Shown here piece after piece: positions 60,376-64,000 of a DNA stretch of 64,000 nucleotides. Each line of letters begins with the position of its first letter. Within the stretch, counting starts at the first letter, position 1. The stretch is from Corallium rubrum. Lineage: Eukaryota > Cnidaria > Anthozoa > Scleralcyonacea > Coralliidae. Position numbers and translations under genes: made by a program. The notes below the pieces were generated by a model that was not told the origin of the DNA, ran no database searches, and saw nothing but the letters and a program-made list of their open reading frames with translations. The DNA lies in assembly GCA_964035015.1 (NCBI GenBank), contig OZ036013.1, positions 6,619,471-6,683,470 on the forward strand, read 5' to 3'.

Positions 60376-60846
60376 TCACTCTGCTTGTACGATCCCAGAT
60401 ATTATTTTGCGTAGTGTCGATTCACTTTCGATCAGCACCGTCTTCTGCATTTGGTTACCAATCCATTCAACTTCTTTTTCGTTTCGTATTACCTTTCCAA
60501 TTTGTCTCCTCGCCTTTACCATACCTCCACCTAAACTTCCAATTACAACTGGAACGATTTGGACTTTGTATTCTCGTCGTTTCTCACGAGTTTCGAAAGC
60601 TAGTTGTTGGTATTTCTGTAGGTTCTCTTGGTGTTTATGTACAATGTTTATCTCTGCTGGGCATGCCATGTCTACGAACCATATTACTTTCTTGTTGTTG
60701 TCTTCCAACGTTAGATCTGGTCTTCTTGCAGTAGTTGTTTTTCTCATACAATATTCCAAGTCCCAACAGAGTTTCATTCCACTTCCCTCCAACACATTTC
60801 CTTTTTTCCATTGTATTTTGTACCATACCGCATCCTTAGTTATCAA
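60376..60846 (-). pseudogene. Restriction-like endonuclease fragment (right copy)
   Basis: Same 156-codon frame as at 8344-8814 with no visible amino-acid change, between expanded (ATT)n arrays. Confidence 0.5.
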
Positions 60847-60856
60847 CCCTTCTTGC

Positions 60857-60944
<88 letters not shown>

Positions 60945-61036
60945 TAAACTTCTTTAGTGACGGTATAAAACCCTTCACCTTAATTACAAGAGTGATCTTC
61001 ATAGGGGCCGTCATTACAAAACTAAATTACTATTAT

Positions 61037-61262
61037 GTTCTAGGGATTTTTGGTGAAGGAAAATTCGAGTGTAGAATATATACATTTTAAGACCAAACCG
61101 GGACCAGTTGCGAAAAATGCAACTACACAGGCCTTCCGGCAGGAATTGAACCCACGACCTTGCGATTCTAGTGCAATGCTCTGACCACTGAGCCATGGAG
61201 GGCGTTGCCGAGAGCTTGATCGCGAGTTCTGTATATATTAAGGTGGTAATGCCAGGAGAGAA
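61037..61262 (-). mobile_element. tRNA-derived SINE (right copy)
   Basis: Counterpart of 9014-9240 with box A and box B on the minus strand. Confidence 0.75.
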
Positions 61263-62679
61263 TTGGGTTTATTAGAAGTAATATTGGGCATTTCACTCGA
61301 TTACATAGCATGTTCTAGGGATTTTTGGTGAAGGAAAATTCGAGTGTAGAATATATACATTTTAAGACCAAATTACTATTACATATATAAGAATAAAACT
61401 ATATTACAAACACATATAACTATAGAAACTACTAATGTAAAGTTAAAAATATTAAAATCTAAATTACAACATCTATAAAATCTACTAGAATAACTGTACA
61501 CTACTAATTAGCTACATTTATTAAATCAGTTAAAACTCAAGTTATTAATACGATTCTTAAAAATATTTGTAGACATATTATTGTCTTTAAGATAATGTGG
61601 TAAATTATTCCAAAGCTTGGCTCACCCGAGAAACCACAAGACAAAGAAAACTTCCGCTCCGCGCGCAAAATCCTGCCTCGTGGAAAACAGGTTTTAGGGA
61701 CTTTAAGATCTACGATGTCAACCTCAACGACGACGTCCTCTAAACAAAATAATTATTTTTGCAAAACAAAGAGAATGAATAAGTTTTAGTTCCCAGAGTA
61801 ATCTCAACACCGTCCTCGTTCTTTATACAACGCCACTTTGAGAATTTTCACGTCTTCAGGACGACGTCAATGGCCAAAAGATGAGAACTGTTGCTTGAGA
61901 TTGACTTCAATACAGACACCATTTTAGCAATACTGGGGCGTTTGGGAAGTCATTAAACTACATTCTCAATTCATTAAACTTCATTCTGATTTCCTTTGTT
62001 TTCAGTTCATAAATTATTAATGATAATAATTTATGAACTGAAAACAAAGGAAATCAGTACCGAGACGGAGGTTTTGATATCGGAGGAAGAAATTACATAA
62101 ACAAGACAACTGGTCAGGCGTTCACTCGGGCTACTGCAAAATCACAATGCTATGCAGTGCTAAGGTCTAAAGTCTATTAAACACATTGGTCACAGACAAA
62201 AGTCAAAACACATTCCAATTCTCCAATAGAAAACACAATTTGCAATAACAAAACACGATTGCCTGTATTTATTAACGTATTTCCACACATGTACACAGCG
62301 TTCATATGTCGAGTCTCTTCAGGTATTAAATATCAACACAACTATCAACGGCGTGTGTGTTTGTAAGTGTATATAATATCAAGATACTTGCCAGCGACAT
62401 TACTGACCAATAACTATGTCTGTGAACACACAGAACACATCCGAGACGAGTGATCAGACATCAGGAAAGCAAAGAAAGAAACAGCGGTCAATATGTCAAG
62501 TCTCTTAGCCTTTAATTACACAGCTTCATGTTTACCTAGAAAGTGTCACCTGCAAGTTCACTTAATGAACGGCGTGTGCGATTGTATGTGTATATAATAA
62601 TATCAAGATACTTGCCAGCGACATTACTGCCCAATAACTATGTCTGTAAACAAACAAAACACATCCGGGACGAGAAAGC

Positions 62680-62851
62680 TCACTCACTCACTCACTCACT
62701 CACTCACTCACTCACTCACTCACTCACTCACTCACTCACTCACTCACTCACTCACTCACTCACTCACTCACTCACTCACTCACTCACTCACTCACTCACT
62801 CACTCACTCACTCACTCACTCACTCACTCACTCACTCACTCACTCACTCAC
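62680..62851. repeat. (CTCA)n microsatellite (right copy)
   Basis: Counterpart of 10657-10828, nearly the same length. Confidence 0.97.
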
Positions 62852-64000
62852 ATGCCTCAGTTTCGCAAAGCTTATTGGTCAATATCGCCAGCGGCCGCGC
62901 GGAGGACTAATAACGCGTCGCAAAAAAATAAAAATAAGAATCGCGAAACCTAGACTCGGCTACCACAGTAGCCCGAGTAATTAAGCCAACTTTCGCCTCG
63001 ATTTTCTCTTAAAATACTGATTTGTTTGAGAAGCTATATCATACACTCGGAAGAGTGTTTCATCAGGATTCCAAACACTTCGAAATTTGTTCAAAAATCT
63101 CGGCTTCGCCTCGGTTTTCAACAAAAGTCTCGGTGTTTGGAAGTCCTGATGAAACACTCCTCCTCGTGCATGATATATAACTTCAAATATCAAGTATAAT
63201 AGTTAGTTAACCGTGACTTCTTTAAATTGTAAAACTTATCTTGCGTTTTAACCGCCGTCGTCGTCCTAGCGTCTCAAAGTCCATATTAAGCCGGTTTTCC
63301 ACTAGGCGATTTTTTTCGCGCGAAGCGACTTTTTTTTGTTCGAATTCAATAGATTTCTGATTAGTTCCAGCTCAGAGCTCATGAGACAAAAGAAAAAGTC
63401 GCTTCGCGCGAAAAAAGTCGCCTAGTGGAAAAACGGGTTAAGGGGACCTTAAGATCTAGGACGGCAACTTCGAGGACGACGTCCTTCAAACAAAAGCATT
63501 CTTCTTGCAAAACAAAGATAATGAATAATTTCTAGTCCCAAGAGTAATCTGAACACCGTCTTCGCCCTGTATACAACGCCACTCAGACCATTTTCACATC
63601 TTCAGGACGACGTTGACTCGTGGGGTGATGAGAACTGTTGTCTGAGATTGCCTTAACACAGACACTGCAACCGTTTTAACACTTTGAAAATTATAAAACA
63701 AGCTTCAAGTATTGAATACAGTAGTCAGTTCACCGTGACTTCTTTTTAATGCTAAAATTTGAATTGCTTTTTAACCGCCGTTGTCGTCCTAGCATCTTAA
63801 GGTCCCTGATTAAAACGCTGAAACGACCCTGAACACAGGCCGTGGGTGACTGAAACCCAGATCACATGATCGTCGTCGACGTCAGCGTTTTCGAAAACTA
63901 CGTTTCGCCGTCCAGTGAAAAGACGGCGTCTTCGAACGTCTCCACTCTGGAGAGCGTTTTCGAAACGCTCCGTTTTCAGTCACCGAAGACGCCGGATTAG

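Overview
This is AT-rich eukaryotic DNA with small exons, long introns and a very heavy load of transposons, foldback elements, tRNA-derived SINEs and satellites. The recognisable host genes (a SPAG1-type dynein assembly factor, the ALG1 mannosyltransferase, a NEK1-type kinase) are animal genes. The gene structure, Crypton/DUF3504-like fragments and BEL/Pao and Penelope-like remains suggest an invertebrate, most likely a cnidarian such as a coral or sea anemone; that taxonomic guess is an inference.

Layout. 1-1304: purine-rich DNA and a hAT-type MITE with an 8-bp target duplication. 1305-11974: left copy of a segmental duplication of about 10.7 kb, repeated in the same orientation at 53277-64000. 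From 22979 leftwards, on the minus strand, eight exons join in frame to give the N-terminal ~286 residues of a SPAG1-like protein; exons 7 and 8 lie in the duplicated block and recur at 59.8 and 56.2 kb. Introns hold foldback elements, SINEs and VNTRs. 23.2-31.4 kb: two satellites, a possible promoter with an RFX X-box, several MITEs. 31423-31811: a TIR element carrying a GNAT acetyltransferase fragment, ending 62 bp before the ALG1 start codon. 31874-35595: two ALG1 exons (plus strand), their intron filled by a 28-bp satellite and two MITEs. 37.05-39.66 kb: a decayed non-LTR retrotransposon (minus strand) with a 2A-like motif just before its endonuclease, interrupted by a 200-N gap. 39.67-46.34 kb: a compound microsatellite and ten exons of a NEK1-like kinase (minus strand), converging on ALG1. 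43257-43702 and 51902-52142: two Penelope-like inverted-pair insertions, each with a 14-bp target duplication and hammerhead-like cores. 48.7-51.85 kb: a deleted, frameshifted BEL/Pao LTR retrotransposon.

The host genes do not form an operon or pathway: SPAG1 serves preassembly of ciliary dynein arms, ALG1 serves N-glycan synthesis in the ER, and the NEK1 family is linked to cilia and cell-cycle signalling. Most of the novelty is in the mobile DNA. Exon coordinates come from reading splice sites and checking that phases agree; no database search was possible.
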